Below, piece after piece: positions 26,787 to 36,608 of a stretch of DNA of 63,623 nt. The translations under genes were made by a program, and so were the position numbers. Each line of letters opens with the position of its first letter. The first letter of the stretch is position 1. The DNA comes from Sulfurihydrogenibium sp. (GTDB lineage Bacteria; Aquificota; Aquificia; Aquificales; Hydrogenothermaceae), in assembly GCF_028276765.1 (NCBI RefSeq), contig NZ_JAPYVU010000003.1, forward strand, positions 1-63,623, given 5' to 3'. The notes below the pieces were generated by a model, which was not told where the DNA came from, did not search any database, and saw only the letters and a list, made by a program, of their open reading frames with translations.

Positions 26787-28394
26787 TTGGCTATATCTCC
26801 TGAAACAATTGATGAAGTCCAAAGAGTTGCTAATGTTTACGATGTAATATCAGATTATCTATCTTTGAAAAAAGTAGGTTCAGTTTATGTAGCTTTATGT
26901 CCTTTCCATAGCGAAAGAACTCCATCTTTTACAGTATCTCCAACAAAAAATATTTTTAAATGCTTTGGCTGTGGAATTAGTGGAAATGCTATCAAATTTG
27001 TAATGGAATATGAAAAAGTATCCTTCTCTGAAGCAGTCGTAAAAATAGCCCAAAAGTATGGAATAACAGTTAAGTACATAGGTAGTGATAAAGAAAAACA
27101 TTTAAAAGGTTTATACTCTCTCACAAGGCAGATTACAGATTTTTATAAAAACCAGCTTAAAGAAAGTCAAGTAGCCAGAGAATACTTAAGAAAAAGAGGG
27201 ATACTACCTCAAACGATTATAGACTTTGAGATAGGATACTCTCCAGAAAACCCAGAAAGATTTAATAAATTTATCCAAGAAAATAATATATCTATTGAAG
27301 ATTTAAACAAAATAGGCTTGATATCTACATATGATGACAAAATTTATGATAAGTTTAGCGGAAGAATAATTTTTCCTATCAAAGACCATAAAGGCAATAT
27401 TGTAGGATTTGGCGGAAGGGCTATAGATGAAAACAGACATCCAAAGTATCTAAACTCACCGGAAACCCAAGTTTATAAAAAAAGTAAAGTTTTATATGGA
27501 CTTTTTGAAAATAGTCAAATCATAAAAGAAAAAAGTCAAGTTGTAATTGTCGAAGGCTATATAGATTTAATATCTTTATATCAAATTGGCATTAAGAATG
27601 TTGTTGCGACGCTCGGAACAGCTCTTACAAAAGAGCATGCCAATCTTCTTAAAAAATATGTAAATGAAGCTATTGTTATGTTTGACTCTGATGAAGCTGG
27701 AAAAAAGGCAGCGACAAGAGCAGCAAAAATTTTATTATCTGAAGGAATTACTGTTAGATACGCTTATTATACTGAAGCAAAAGACCCGGATGAACTATCA
27801 AAAAAAGGTTTAAATGCTGTAAAAGAAATTATAAACAATGCCGAAGATATTATATTCTTTTTGACACGAAAACTTAAAGAAATAAATAACTTAGAAGATA
27901 AACGACAGCTGATGAGGTATGGAGCGATCTATAGCTATATTTTAAAGATTTTAGCAAATGTTAAAGACCCTGGATTAAAGGCAAGTTATGTAAGCTATCT
28001 ATCTCAAATGCTTGATAAAACGTCATCAGTAATAGAGTCAGATATTGATAAAATAAAAAAGCAGCCTGAAAGAGAAGATCAATCTGAGATAGAAGAAGCT
28101 GATAAGTTAAATTTAAGATTAACCTATAAAGAAAGAGTTTTTATTAAGTATATTTACCAGAATCCAGAAGTATTAAAAGATGAAATTTTTGATAAAATAT
28201 CTTTTCTTCCAGAAAAAATACAATATATTATAGATTTAATCAAGAACGACGCTGAATATGAGCTATTAATATCAGACATAATCCAAGACACTAAAATACA
28301 ACCATCTTATGCATCTTTTCAACACATTCTAAACGAGTTTGTAAGAGAGTATGAAAAAAAACATCGTATGTTTGAACCAATACTCAATAAATAA
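26787..28394 (+). CDS. dnaG: DNA primase
   Basis: 535 residues from a TTG start at 26787, after AAAAGGTGA; the sequence is MAISPETIDEVQRVANVYDV. The CHC2 zinc finger uses Cys38, His41, Cys59 and Cys62. The TOPRIM core has VVIVEGYIDLISL near 250 and VMFDSDEAGKKAA near 298. The C-terminal helicase-binding domain is short and divergent. It makes RNA primers for replication. It is 22 nt from rpoD, keeping the dnaG-rpoD half of the macromolecular synthesis operon. Confidence 0.96.
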   Translation: MAISPETIDEVQRVANVYDVISDYLSLKKVGSVYVALCPFHSERTPSFTVSPTKNIFKCFGCGISGNAIKFVMEYEKVSFSEAVVKIAQKYGITVKYIGSDKEKHLKGLYSLTRQITDFYKNQLKESQVAREYLRKRGILPQTIIDFEIGYSPENPERFNKFIQENNISIEDLNKIGLISTYDDKIYDKFSGRIIFPIKDHKGNIVGFGGRAIDENRHPKYLNSPETQVYKKSKVLYGLFENSQIIKEKSQVVIVEGYIDLISLYQIGIKNVVATLGTALTKEHANLLKKYVNEAIVMFDSDEAGKKAATRAAKILLSEGITVRYAYYTEAKDPDELSKKGLNAVKEIINNAEDIIFFLTRKLKEINNLEDKRQLMRYGAIYSYILKILANVKDPGLKASYVSYLSQMLDKTSSVIESDIDKIKKQPEREDQSEIEEADKLNLRLTYKERVFIKYIYQNPEVLKDEIFDKISFLPEKIQYIIDLIKNDAEYELLISDIIQDTKIQPSYASFQHILNEFVREYEKKHRMFEPILNK

Positions 28395-28416
28395 ACTTTA
28401 GGAGGTTGATGCAAAA

Positions 28417-30189
28417 ATGATTAACTTACACGACAGGGATGACGTAAGAACTCTTATTAACCTTGCCAGAGAGAAAGGGTATGTAACCTATGCAGAAATA
28501 AGCAGGTATGTTGATGAAGAGTTCTTCTCATCTGATGAGAATATAGAAAGCCTTATTGAGTATTTGAATGAGTTAAACATTGACGTTAGAGATGATGAAA
28601 AAATCAAACCAGAGGATGAAGATATTTCAGAGTACTTAGGAATTGACTTAAACGACGATGATGTTTGGAATAAAGCCGATGATCCTGTTAAGCTTTATCT
28701 TAGAGAAATGGGTAAAATTCCACTTTTAAAAAGAGATGAAGAGATCAAATACTCAATGGAGATAGAAAGAGGTAGAAAAAAAGTATTTAGAGGGCTTTTA
28801 AGAACATCTTTCTTAACAGAAAGACTTTTGGATGAATGGGCAAAAGTAATAGATGGAAAAGCAAGGGTTCATGATATCTTAAATTTAGATGAACCAGAAG
28901 TCGAGGATGAAGAAGAAGCTTCAGAATCTGAAGAGTTTAGCTTAGAAAATAATGGTAATTACGATAAAATTACAGCAGAGTTTGTCAAAAAAGGTCTTGA
29001 ACTTGCTAAACTATACAGAGATCTTTTAGAGAAAGAAAAAAAATATTTAGAAACAGGAAGCTTGGAGGACAAAAAAGAGTTTATATGGCAACATGCAAAG
29101 TTAAATAGATTTATCAAAAGCTTAAATATCAAATTCACAAAATTAGATAAAATAGCAGATGAATTAAAAGAGCTTTATACAAAACTAAGGAAGAATGAAA
29201 AAGATTATGAAAAAAGAATAAAAATCATCTCTAAAATACATCCTGATATAGATTTAATGCTTTCGCCAGATTATGAAAAAAATCCAGAGATTCTTAAAAA
29301 GCTTGAAGATCATGGCTTTTCTTATGGAAGGTATGAAATTCTAAGAACAGAAACATTAAAATTAAGAGACGAGATAGAAGAAATAAAACAAAAAATCGGG
29401 ACAATCCCATCAGAATTTGACCATGTTTTAGACTTAATCCAGTCAGGCAGGAATGAAATCAATCATGTAAAACAAATATTGGTGAAGGCAAATCTTAGAC
29501 TTGTTGTATCAATAGCCAAAAAATACACAAACAGAGGGCTACAATTCTTAGACTTAATCCAAGAAGGAAATATAGGGCTTATGAAAGCTGTTGATAAATA
29601 TGATTACAAGAAAGGATTTAAATTTTCAACCTATGCTACATGGTGGATTAGGCAAGCAATAACAAGAGCTATAGCAGACCAAGCAAGAACAATAAGAATT
29701 CCTGTTCACATGATAGAAACTATCAATAAACTTTTAAGAATATCAAGAACGCTTGTACAAGAACTTGGTAGGGAACCAACTCCGGAAGAGATTGCCAAAA
29801 GAGCCGGAATGCCAGCTGATAAAGTAAGAAAAATACTTAGGACATCTCAAGATCCAATATCTCTTGAGACTCCAATCGGTTCAGATGAAGAATCTCATCT
29901 TGGAGACTTTATAGAAGACAAATCTGTTCTTTCTCCAGAGCAACACATGTTAAAACAAGCCCTAAGATTACAGTTAGATGAGGTCTTATCAACTTTATCA
30001 GAAAGGGAAGAGCAAGTTTTAAGGTATAGATTTGGTTTAGAAGATGATACAGAACATACGTTAGAACAAGTTGGAAAAAGATTTGGGGTAACAAGAGAAA
30101 GAATTAGACAAATAGAAGCAAAAGCATTAAGAAAACTCAGACATCCACATAGAGCAAAATATTTAAAACCATTTATTGAAGGTGAATAA
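28417..30189 (+). CDS. rpoD: Primary RNA polymerase sigma factor RpoD (sigma-70)
   Basis: 590 residues. Region 1.2 is [17 protein letters not shown] near 87. A non-conserved spacer follows, then region 2 ([40 protein letters not shown]), region 3 and region 4 with the HTH ([20 protein letters not shown]). Region 1.1 is short and acidic. It directs housekeeping transcription. AGGAGGT lies 8 nt before the ATG. Transcription probably ends at the terminator at 30379-30422. Confidence 0.97.
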   Translation: MINLHDRDDVRTLINLAREKGYVTYAEISRYVDEEFFSSDENIESLIEYLNELNIDVRDDEKIKPEDEDISEYLGIDLNDDDVWNKADDPVKLYLREMGKIPLLKRDEEIKYSMEIERGRKKVFRGLLRTSFLTERLLDEWAKVIDGKARVHDILNLDEPEVEDEEEASESEEFSLENNGNYDKITAEFVKKGLELAKLYRDLLEKEKKYLETGSLEDKKEFIWQHAKLNRFIKSLNIKFTKLDKIADELKELYTKLRKNEKDYEKRIKIISKIHPDIDLMLSPDYEKNPEILKKLEDHGFSYGRYEILRTETLKLRDEIEEIKQKIGTIPSEFDHVLDLIQSGRNEINHVKQILVKANLRLVVSIAKKYTNRGLQFLDLIQEGNIGLMKAVDKYDYKKGFKFSTYATWWIRQAITRAIADQARTIRIPVHMIETINKLLRISRTLVQELGREPTPEEIAKRAGMPADKVRKILRTSQDPISLETPIGSDEESHLGDFIEDKSVLSPEQHMLKQALRLQLDEVLSTLSEREEQVLRYRFGLEDDTEHTLEQVGKRFGVTRERIRQIEAKALRKLRHPHRAKYLKPFIEGE

Positions 30190-30206
30190 AGACGGGTGAA
30201 AAGTAA

Positions 30207-30377
30207 AGTAAGAAAAATGAGAAATTTGGAAATTAGTGGAGTTTTTATAAGATTTTAAAGAGGAGATTCTTCTGCCTAAGGTCTTTAGAGTGGCAAGAAA
30301 TAATCTAAATCTGTCATTTTGTAGCTGGTGAAGAATCTCCCACTTTCTTTTATCGAATTTCTCGCATAAGATGTATA
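30207..30377. mobile_element. MITE-like element, type 2, copy d
   Basis: About 170 bp with AGTAAGAAAAATGAGAAATT on the left and TCGAATTTCTCGCATAAGAT on the right. Diverged cores lie inside (GGAGATTCTTCTGCC..; GTCATTTTGTAGCTGGTGAA). It sits between the rpoD stop and its terminator. AGACGG occurs on both flanks (30190-30195 and 30380-30385), as if a target segment had been duplicated. Confidence 0.55.
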
Positions 30378-30378
30378 T

Positions 30379-30422
30379 GAGACGGTTTGTAAAAAATTAA
30401 CGTTACTGGTTCCGTCTCTTTT
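30379..30422 (+). terminator. Rho-independent terminator after rpoD
   Basis: GAGACGG (30379-30385) pairs with CCGTCTC (30412-30418) over a 26-nt loop, followed by TTTT. Confidence 0.6.
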
Positions 30423-30474
30423 AACTCTTTAATTACATCCGGAATTTCTGGACTTATAAAATTAGATATGAGAT

Positions 30475-30505
30475 AAAAATAAAAAAGGGGCCTTTGTGGC
30501 CCCTT
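30475..30505 (-). terminator. Rho-independent terminator of the cbb3 oxidase operon
   Basis: AAGGGGCC (30485-30492) pairs with GGCCCCTT (30498-30505) over a 5-nt loop. Read on the minus strand it is followed by a run of T, 34 nt after the last gene of the operon. Confidence 0.85.
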
Positions 30506-30538
30506 AACAAAAAAACTAGAATTTGGATTTAAATCTTT

Positions 30539-30763
30539 TTAATTTCTCATCATCTCTCTTAGCCAAATGTACTTATCAGCTGCTTCTGTACCTTGTCCTA
30601 CTACAGATAACCAACCTAAGAAATCAGGTATCCAATCAAAAACTATGTAAGATACTGTGAAAAGAATAAATCCAATCCAGAACATCATCCACCATGTTGG
30701 GACAGCATCTGTTACATAAGTAATTTTATCAATTGCTCTTGTATTCTCCAATTGTCCAGCCAT
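30539..30763 (-). CDS. Small membrane protein with a FixP/CcoP N-terminal-like helix
   Basis: 74 residues. TDAVPTWWMMFWIGFILFTV followed by SYIVFDWIPDF resembles the N-terminal membrane helix of FixP/CcoP (PLPRWW..FYGTIVF..YL). The cytochrome domains are absent; they lie in a separate gene at 33228-33992. It is therefore probably the split membrane part of the CcoP function or a small cbb3 stabilising subunit. Last gene of the operon, 3 nt after its neighbour. Confidence 0.65.
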   Translation of the reverse strand: MAGQLENTRAIDKITYVTDAVPTWWMMFWIGFILFTVSYIVFDWIPDFLGWLSVVGQGTEAADKYIWLREMMRN

Positions 30764-30766
30764 GTT

Positions 30767-31054
30767 TTAATACCTCCCAGCTTTTTTTTCTGATTCAATG
30801 ATTTTTTCCTCTCTTTCTAAAAGGTCATATTTCGGACCTTCTATGTCTTTAAAGTCACCTTTCAGATAAGAATAAATAAATAGAATCAACCACCCAGTTA
30901 AAGCAATAATATAAGATATAACTTCAACCAAGAATCCTTTTAATTCAAAGCCTGCTTCTAAATAAGCAACGGTTCTTACTGCGATTATAGACCCAACTAC
31001 AAACAGAAAAATAAACATTATCATAAGTGAAACTGTTCGTTGGGTTATCTTCAT
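30767..31054 (-). CDS. Small two-helix membrane protein of the cbb3 operon
   Basis: 95 residues with helices at about 8-27 and 40-63. A tail reading YLKGDFKDIEGPKYDLLERE recalls the CcoS assembly factor (GQFDDLE-P-x-x-x-L). CcoS is required for cofactor insertion into cbb3 oxidase. The similarity is short, and the protein has an extra N-terminal helix, so a CcoQ-like subunit is an alternative. The position between ccoO and the FixP-like peptide supports an oxidase role. Confidence 0.55.
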   Translation of the reverse strand: MKITQRTVSLMIMFIFLFVVGSIIAVRTVAYLEAGFELKGFLVEVISYIIALTGWLILFIYSYLKGDFKDIEGPKYDLLEREEKIIESEKKAGRY

Positions 31055-31110
31055 CTTTTCACCTCACATTTGTTAAAAATGGAGGGCTGTTAAACCCTCC
31101 AAATCGTTAG

Positions 31111-31785
31111 TTATTTTAAAGCCCATTCTTTTGTTGGCTTAACTTCCCAAGAACCAAGCCACATTATGTAGGTTAAGAGTCCAATTCCTCTATCATTAGG
31201 AACTATATTTCCGTTTTTATCCTTTTCAAAATACCATGGATATCCTGGCATGTTTGATCCTGGTGAAGTAGAAGCAGGATTATAGAGGTGTGCAACTTGC
31301 CAGTCTACGTTATGAACTGCTGCCTCCCTGATTAAGTCTGGGCCAATTCTTTTTGTACCCCACAATACAGGAGCTTGTAATTCATTTTGATATTCAGAAG
31401 GATAAGAAACAGTGTTAGAAACTCCTGGAATACCAAATCTTAATGTCTCGTTAGAAACTGGTCTTACCATTTGAGAGTGACAGTTCCAGCAACCTTCAGC
31501 AACATACCAATGGTGACCAATTTTCAAAGCCTTCGCAAACGATTCCTCATTTACTTCACCATAATATTTTTTAAATTGTTCTGGATAGTACTGAGCCAAT
31601 CTTTGAAAATCAGCCCAAGCAGAGGTATTTTTTGCTTTTGCCTCTGCAGCAAGGTCGCTAACTTTCTTCATAGGAATGTCTTTAAGTACAAACATCGGCA
31701 ACGCCCAAGATACAAAGTCTGCAAAAAGAAAGAATCCTAATCCCGCTACCAATACCACAAAAGGAAAACGTTCCATTTTACCCAT
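31111..31785 (-). CDS. ccoO: cbb3-type cytochrome c oxidase mono-haem subunit II
   Basis: 224 residues, one N-terminal membrane helix (8-30) and a periplasmic c-type haem domain. Haem binds at Cys99-x-x-Cys102-His103 (CWNCHSQMVRP), with the distal Met in SNMPGYPW near residue 177. It passes electrons from the CcoP-type cytochrome to CcoN. It is 14 nt after ccoN. Confidence 0.93.
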   Translation of the reverse strand: MGKMERFPFVVLVAGLGFFLFADFVSWALPMFVLKDIPMKKVSDLAAEAKAKNTSAWADFQRLAQYYPEQFKKYYGEVNEESFAKALKIGHHWYVAEGCWNCHSQMVRPVSNETLRFGIPGVSNTVSYPSEYQNELQAPVLWGTKRIGPDLIREAAVHNVDWQVAHLYNPASTSPGSNMPGYPWYFEKDKNGNIVPNDRGIGLLTYIMWLGSWEVKPTKEWALK

Positions 31786-31799
31786 TTTTCATTCCCTCC

Positions 31800-33209
31800 T
31801 TATACTGCTTGCTTTAGCTGAGCTTCAAGACCTTTACCAGCTGTAGCAGTTTTATAGAAGTTCATAGCATACATTAATAATCCTGTTAACATCATAATTC
31901 CAGCAACAGATCTGAAGTACCAGAATGGTTTTGCAAAGTTAACAGAGTCAATCCATGGGTTTAATCCAATCCAGTCGAATCCTTCTACTAATCCTGCAGC
32001 TGTTAAGTCAACAAACATTGCAATTACACCAATTGTTAATAACCAGTATGCTCCTTCTGACATTCCCTTAGAATACATAGTTTCTTTTCCAAAGAGTCTT
32101 GGCCATACATACTCAGCCATTCCAAGAACCCACATTCCAAATGTACCAAACATTATTAGATGTGCGTGTCCTGTTACCCAGTCTGTAAAGTGAATAACTT
32201 TTTGGAATGTTAATGTAACATGGAATGCACATTGGAAGCATGTAATCCAGTAGAAAATTGCTCCAGTATACATGTATCTTAAAGGCACATTGTACTTTAA
32301 TACCTCAGCAGAACCTCTTAATGTCATCATGAAGTTGATTAAAACCGTTGTAACTGCAAACTCAATAGCAACTGTTGCAAACACTGCTGAATACTGAGCA
32401 AACATTGGAATTGGAGACCACATAAAGTGATGAACACCGTTCAATGGATAGAAGAATGCTAACCCCCAGAAGCCAAGTAATGACAATCCATGAGACCACA
32501 TTGGTTTTTTCATAATAACTGGCACAAAGTAATACATTAATCCCCACGCTACAGGTGTAACGTACAATCCAACCAAGTCGTGAATAAATGTTGATTGAAC
32601 TGCTCCAGCTCCAGACCCTGCAGACCAGAATCTTGGTATAAAGTTACCCATGAATACTACAAGAGGTGTCCAAACTAACATTGCTGAAATGTACCATCCT
32701 GTAACGTAGAGAGGAGCCTTTTGAGATGCTTTTAAAATTGGAGTACCAAATTGGATTGCATGTAACAATAACCAAGCAACAATTATAGGGTCAATCCACC
32801 AAGGTGTCTCACCCCATTCAACGTTGTCAGCTTGACCTAAGAAAAGAATAGCAACAACTGTAATTAATACAGCCGCCTGAAGACCAACAAACATAAATGT
32901 ACCTAAATATTTCTCGTCAAAAACTTTATAACCTGTAAATCTTGGAACCGCCCAGTAAAGAAGACCGGTAAACATGTTTACTAAGAATCCATAAGCAGCA
33001 CCTGCTGTGTGAATCATTCTTATTCTACCAGGAGACAAAAACTCTATTCCTGGGAATGGATAGATACCGTCGAGTTGTAGAGAATAGAGAAATCCCATTA
33101 ATCCAACGATAATGAAGAAAATTAGACCCATTGCAACGTGAAGTTTAACAAGGGTATAGTTAACAAGGTTGGTTAATTGTACTTCGTTTGTTGCTGTTGC
33201 GGTAGCCAT
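31800..33209 (-). CDS. ccoN: cbb3-type cytochrome c oxidase catalytic subunit I
   Basis: 469 residues with twelve membrane helices of the haem-copper oxidase fold. Haem and CuB ligands appear in MIHTAGAAYGF (helix 2 His), FIHDLVGLYVTP, NGVHHFMWSPIP and TGHAHLIMFGTFGMWVLGMA. This is the oxygen-reducing, proton-pumping subunit of a high-affinity microaerobic oxidase. It is 18 nt after the di-haem cytochrome gene. AGGAGG lies before the ATG. Confidence 0.95.
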   Translation of the reverse strand: MATATATNEVQLTNLVNYTLVKLHVAMGLIFFIIVGLMGFLYSLQLDGIYPFPGIEFLSPGRIRMIHTAGAAYGFLVNMFTGLLYWAVPRFTGYKVFDEKYLGTFMFVGLQAAVLITVVAILFLGQADNVEWGETPWWIDPIIVAWLLLHAIQFGTPILKASQKAPLYVTGWYISAMLVWTPLVVFMGNFIPRFWSAGSGAGAVQSTFIHDLVGLYVTPVAWGLMYYFVPVIMKKPMWSHGLSLLGFWGLAFFYPLNGVHHFMWSPIPMFAQYSAVFATVAIEFAVTTVLINFMMTLRGSAEVLKYNVPLRYMYTGAIFYWITCFQCAFHVTLTFQKVIHFTDWVTGHAHLIMFGTFGMWVLGMAEYVWPRLFGKETMYSKGMSEGAYWLLTIGVIAMFVDLTAAGLVEGFDWIGLNPWIDSVNFAKPFWYFRSVAGIMMLTGLLMYAMNFYKTATAGKGLEAQLKQAV

Positions 33210-33227
33210 TGTTTACACCTCCTTGTA

Positions 33228-33992
33228 TTATTTTCCTTGGTTCATTAAATATGCAATGTAAGAAACAAGATGCCATCTGTCTTCTTCTGATAAATGATCG
33301 AATTTTGGCATTGGAGAACCTTCAAGACCGACAGTTAAAACCCTGAACGTGTCTTTTGGTGATGGACCTGCTGCTCTAACCGGATAAGTTAAGTTAGTTG
33401 GTGGAACCGGTAAAGTTGAAGCTAACGGACCATCTCCTCTTCCGCTCTCACCATGGCAAGGTGTACAGTTTGCAGCATATAACTCTTTACCTTTTTCAAT
33501 AGATTCCTTTGTTCCGAAGAATTCAGGAATTTTTTTGATTTGACTGTAAACAGATTCTCCAGGTTGTTCTTTTTTCCATCTGTCAGAGAAAGTTTTGATG
33601 TAAGCAATAACTGCTCTTTTTTGAACTTCTGGTACCAAATGGAAAGAAGGCATAGGTGTTTGAGGAATACCCCAATCTAATACGTGTAACAAGTCTTCAT
33701 CTGTTGGGAGTGTTCCTTCTGGAGTAGATTTCCATCTAAATACACCAGTGTGGAAGTTTGGTGGCTTGTCCTTAAAGAAAGGCGCTGCCATACTGTTTCC
33801 ATCACCGTTCTCACCGTGACATCCTACACAGAACTTGTTGTAAACCTTTCTTCCTGCTTCTTCCATTTCTGTTAGCTCAGCTGTCTTTTTAGCTTGTGCT
33901 GGCTTAGATGAATAAACATGCAATAAACCATAGACAAACAGGGCTGGGAAGAAGAAGAAGAGCAACCATCTGATAGTTGTGTTTTCTCCCAT
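33228..33992 (-). CDS. Membrane-anchored di-haem cytochrome c (CcoP-like), first gene of the oxidase operon
   Basis: 254 residues. One N-terminal helix (about 8-24) and two class I haem domains: Cys55-x-x-Cys58-His59 (CVGCHG) and Cys176-x-x-Cys179-His180 (CTPCHG), with Met ligands in TPMPSF and SPMPKF. This matches the periplasmic part of CcoP, but the characteristic FixP N-terminal helix is missing and it precedes ccoN instead of following ccoO. It may be the electron entry subunit. An FNR/CRP-like palindrome lies 21 nt before its ATG. Confidence 0.88.
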   Translation of the reverse strand: MGENTTIRWLLFFFFPALFVYGLLHVYSSKPAQAKKTAELTEMEEAGRKVYNKFCVGCHGENGDGNSMAAPFFKDKPPNFHTGVFRWKSTPEGTLPTDEDLLHVLDWGIPQTPMPSFHLVPEVQKRAVIAYIKTFSDRWKKEQPGESVYSQIKKIPEFFGTKESIEKGKELYAANCTPCHGESGRGDGPLASTLPVPPTNLTYPVRAAGPSPKDTFRVLTVGLEGSPMPKFDHLSEEDRWHLVSYIAYLMNQGK

Positions 33993-34012
33993 TGTTAACC
34001 TCCTACTAAAAT

Positions 34013-34026
34013 ATGATTTAAATCAA
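34013..34026. promoter_or_regulatory. FNR/CRP-like palindrome upstream of the cbb3 operon
   Basis: ATGATTTAAATCAA, one base from the FNR consensus TTGAT-N4-ATCAA. The identical 14-mer occurs at the same distance from the start of the sco gene (56693-56706). Its closeness to the start codon (21 nt) suggests overlap with the transcript start or -10 region. Confidence 0.55.
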
Positions 34027-34099
34027 TAATAAAATATTTATCAAGCAATTTCAAGCATTTAATTTAAAGTTAAAATAAAATAAAATTAACGTATTCTTT

Positions 34100-34420
34100 T
34101 TATATTTCTTTTATTACTTCATAAATCTCAACGGTGGGTGGTCCGGCAAACCATTCTTTTGGTGGCGGATTTTCATGAGCTTTCTTAAAAGCTTCACTGT
34201 TTGTATAATTTAAAAAACTCTCCATATCTTTCCAGTATGTAATAATTAACACATTGTTGTTTTCCGGCATTGAAGGAAAGCTTTTACCGGATAAAATTTT
34301 CATACCAAAGAATCCTTCCATTTGAGAAATTCCATGCTCTCCAAATCTTTCCTTAGACCTTTTTTCAAAATCTTCTTTAAACTCTTTTTTGATTGGAAAC
34401 TTTGTTAAAACAACTACCAT
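34100..34420 (-). CDS. ABM-family protein (antibiotic biosynthesis monooxygenase / HmoA-like)
   Basis: 106 residues with the ferredoxin-like dimeric alpha-beta barrel pattern: VVVLTKFPIKKEFKEDFEKR, GFFGMKILSG, NNVLIITYWKDMESFLNYTN and EAFKKAHENPPP. It resembles IsdG/HmoA-like haem-degrading enzymes and other ABM proteins. No haem ligand can be fixed by eye. It lies 4 nt after pyrD. Confidence 0.75.
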   Translation of the reverse strand: MVVVLTKFPIKKEFKEDFEKRSKERFGEHGISQMEGFFGMKILSGKSFPSMPENNNVLIITYWKDMESFLNYTNSEAFKKAHENPPPKEWFAGPPTVEIYEVIKEI

Positions 34421-34424
34421 CTTT

Positions 34425-35360
34425 TTACACCTCCTTTATTATCATTTGATGAGCTTTTCCTATTAATTGAGTATAATGTGTATAACCTTTTTTGTCTAAA
34501 TGATTTTTTAAATCTTCAATTATTTTTAACGGCGAGAGAGGGTCATAGAAATTTGCTGTTCCTACTTGTATAGCAGACGCTCCAGCCAATATATGTTGCA
34601 GTGCATCTTTGTAGTTTGATATTCCACCTACACCGATAATAGGTATTCTACTACCGTATTTTTGATAAACCTGCCATATCATCCTAACAGCTATTGGAAG
34701 GATAGCAGGACCAGAAAGTCCTCCTGTAATGGTTGACAAAATTGGTTTTTCTCTTTCTACATCTATAGCAACACCAAGAAGTGTATTTATAAGCACCAAA
34801 CCATCAGCTCCTGCAGATACGCAAGCATCGGCAGTATCAAGAATGTTGCTAACGTTTGGGCTTAATTTAACAAGAAGTGGCTTTTTTGTAATTTTCTTCA
34901 TTTTATAAACAAGATTGTATAAAACCTCCGGGTCTGTTCCAAATGCGATTCCACCTTTTTTTACGTTCGGACATGATACGTTTAACTCAAGTCCATGAAC
35001 TCCATCTGCTCTATCAAGCCTTTCTGCTACTGCAAGATATTCATCTTCATCTTCTCCAAAAACATTAGCAAATATTTTAGTATCGTATTCTTTTAATTTA
35101 GGAAGTGTTTCATTTATAAAATAATCAACTCCAGGATTTTGAAGACCAATTGAGTTTAACATTCCGGCTGGCGTTTCTACAATTCTTTCTGGCATATTTC
35201 CTTTTCTTGGCTTTAATGATAATCCTTTAACAACTATAGCACCAAGTAATGATAAATCATATATTTTTGCGACTTCAAGACCATAGCTAAAAGTTCCTGA
35301 AGCTGTCCATACAGGATTTTTAAATTCTAAGCCAAAAAGTGTATGTTTTAATTTGTCCAT
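34425..35360 (-). CDS. pyrD: Dihydroorotate dehydrogenase, class 1
   Basis: 311 residues, FMN barrel. TASGTFSYG near 19, [12 protein letters not shown] near 68, [13 protein letters not shown] (catalytic Cys in the class 1 position) near 126, [15 protein letters not shown] near 197 and IPIIGVGGI near 231. It lacks the N-terminal membrane helices of class 2. The Cys and the length fit class 1B, which needs a PyrK partner, not present nearby. Pyrimidine synthesis. Confidence 0.94.
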   Translation of the reverse strand: MDKLKHTLFGLEFKNPVWTASGTFSYGLEVAKIYDLSLLGAIVVKGLSLKPRKGNMPERIVETPAGMLNSIGLQNPGVDYFINETLPKLKEYDTKIFANVFGEDEDEYLAVAERLDRADGVHGLELNVSCPNVKKGGIAFGTDPEVLYNLVYKMKKITKKPLLVKLSPNVSNILDTADACVSAGADGLVLINTLLGVAIDVEREKPILSTITGGLSGPAILPIAVRMIWQVYQKYGSRIPIIGVGGISNYKDALQHILAGASAIQVGTANFYDPLSPLKIIEDLKNHLDKKGYTHYTQLIGKAHQMIIKEV

Positions 35361-35419
35361 AAGCCAACCTCAGTTAGATGGTAAAATAATATCTTACACT
35401 AAAAAATATGGAGTAGCAA

Positions 35420-36400
35420 ATGAAGACAGTATTGCTTACAGGTGCAGCAGGTTTTATTGGTTGGAAAACTGCTGAATTTTTATTAAAAGAAGGGCATAAA
35501 GTTATTGGTGTAGACAATTTAAACAACTACTACGATGTAAGATTAAAAGAATACAGAAAAAAAGACCTTGAAAAGTTTGAGAATTTTAAATTTTATCCAG
35601 TTGATATTGAAAATCTTCAAGCTTTAGAGATTCTTTTTAATGATTATAAATTTGATGTAGTGATTAACTTAGCAGCAAGGGCTGGCGTAAGATACAGCAT
35701 GATAAATCCTTATGTTTATATGACAACAAACGCAAATGGCACATTGAATTTACTTGATTTGATGAAAAAATACGGTGTTAAAAAGTTTGTCCTTGCTTCT
35801 ACATCTTCATTGTATGCCGGACAGCCAATGCCATTCAAAGAAGACCTGCCTGTAAATACACCGATATCTCCGTATGCTGCATCAAAAAAAGCTGCAGAAG
35901 TGATGGCTTACACTTATCACTATCTTTATGGAATTGATGTATCAGTTGTAAGGTATTTTACAGTTTATGGTCCAGCCGGTAGACCTGATATGAGTATTTT
36001 TAGATTTATAAAATGGATTGATGAAGGAAAACCAATCATTTTATATGGTGATGGTTCTCAATCAAGAGATTTTACATACGTTGATGATATTGCCAGTGGC
36101 ACTATTTTAGCAACTAAAGAGCTTGGTTATGAGATTATAAATCTTGGTGGTGGTAAAAATCCTATAAGTTTAAAAAGGGTTATTGAAACCATTGAAGCAT
36201 ACCTTGGTAAAAAGGCTGTTATTGATTATAGACCTTTTCATAAAGCAGATTTAAAAGAAACTTGGGCTGATATTACAAAGGCTAAAAATCTTCTTGGCTG
36301 GGAGCCAAAGGTAAGCTTTGAAGAGGGTATTAAAAAGACTGTTGATTGGTATTTAGAAAATAGGGATTGGCTTAAAGATGTAGAAGTTGGAAATGAGTAA
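35420..36400 (+). CDS. NAD-dependent nucleotide-sugar epimerase (UDP-glucuronate 4-epimerase-like)
   Basis: 326 residues of the extended SDR family. NAD-binding TGAAGFIGW (7-15), VDNLNNYYDVRLKEYRKKDL near 36, NLAARAGVRYSM near 82 and the catalytic SPYAASKKAAE (Tyr-x-x-x-Lys) near 154. DNLNNYYDV-LK and ARAGVRYS are characteristic of UDP-glucuronate/galacturonate epimerases. It supplies sugars for surface polysaccharide. A single gene, divergent from pyrD with a short intergenic gap. Confidence 0.87.
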   Translation: MKTVLLTGAAGFIGWKTAEFLLKEGHKVIGVDNLNNYYDVRLKEYRKKDLEKFENFKFYPVDIENLQALEILFNDYKFDVVINLAARAGVRYSMINPYVYMTTNANGTLNLLDLMKKYGVKKFVLASTSSLYAGQPMPFKEDLPVNTPISPYAASKKAAEVMAYTYHYLYGIDVSVVRYFTVYGPAGRPDMSIFRFIKWIDEGKPIILYGDGSQSRDFTYVDDIASGTILATKELGYEIINLGGGKNPISLKRVIETIEAYLGKKAVIDYRPFHKADLKETWADITKAKNLLGWEPKVSFEEGIKKTVDWYLENRDWLKDVEVGNE

Positions 36401-36590
36401 ATCTAAGTGCGTTTCAAAAATTTTATTAGAGCTAAAAATGAGATGAACTTTGCCTGCAATTCTATGTTTTAAAAAAGGATATTCTTCACTTAGTTTTAGA
36501 ATGACAAATAGGGAACACATAAAGGAGGAGAAGAAGATTCTTCGCTTCGCCCAGAATGACGATTTAGGTTTTTGCAAGCAGCCTCAGTAA
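36401..36590. repeat. Intergenic dispersed repeats
   Basis: Two hairpin cores in the order ATATTCTTCACTTAGTTTTAG..AATGAC (36480-36505) and AAGATTCTTCGCTTCGCCCA..GAATGAC (36533-36559). A type-1-like tail containing TTTTTGCAAGCAGCCTCAGT follows. Confidence 0.65.
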
Positions 36591-36608
36591 AAATTTTTAC
36601 CTGTCATT

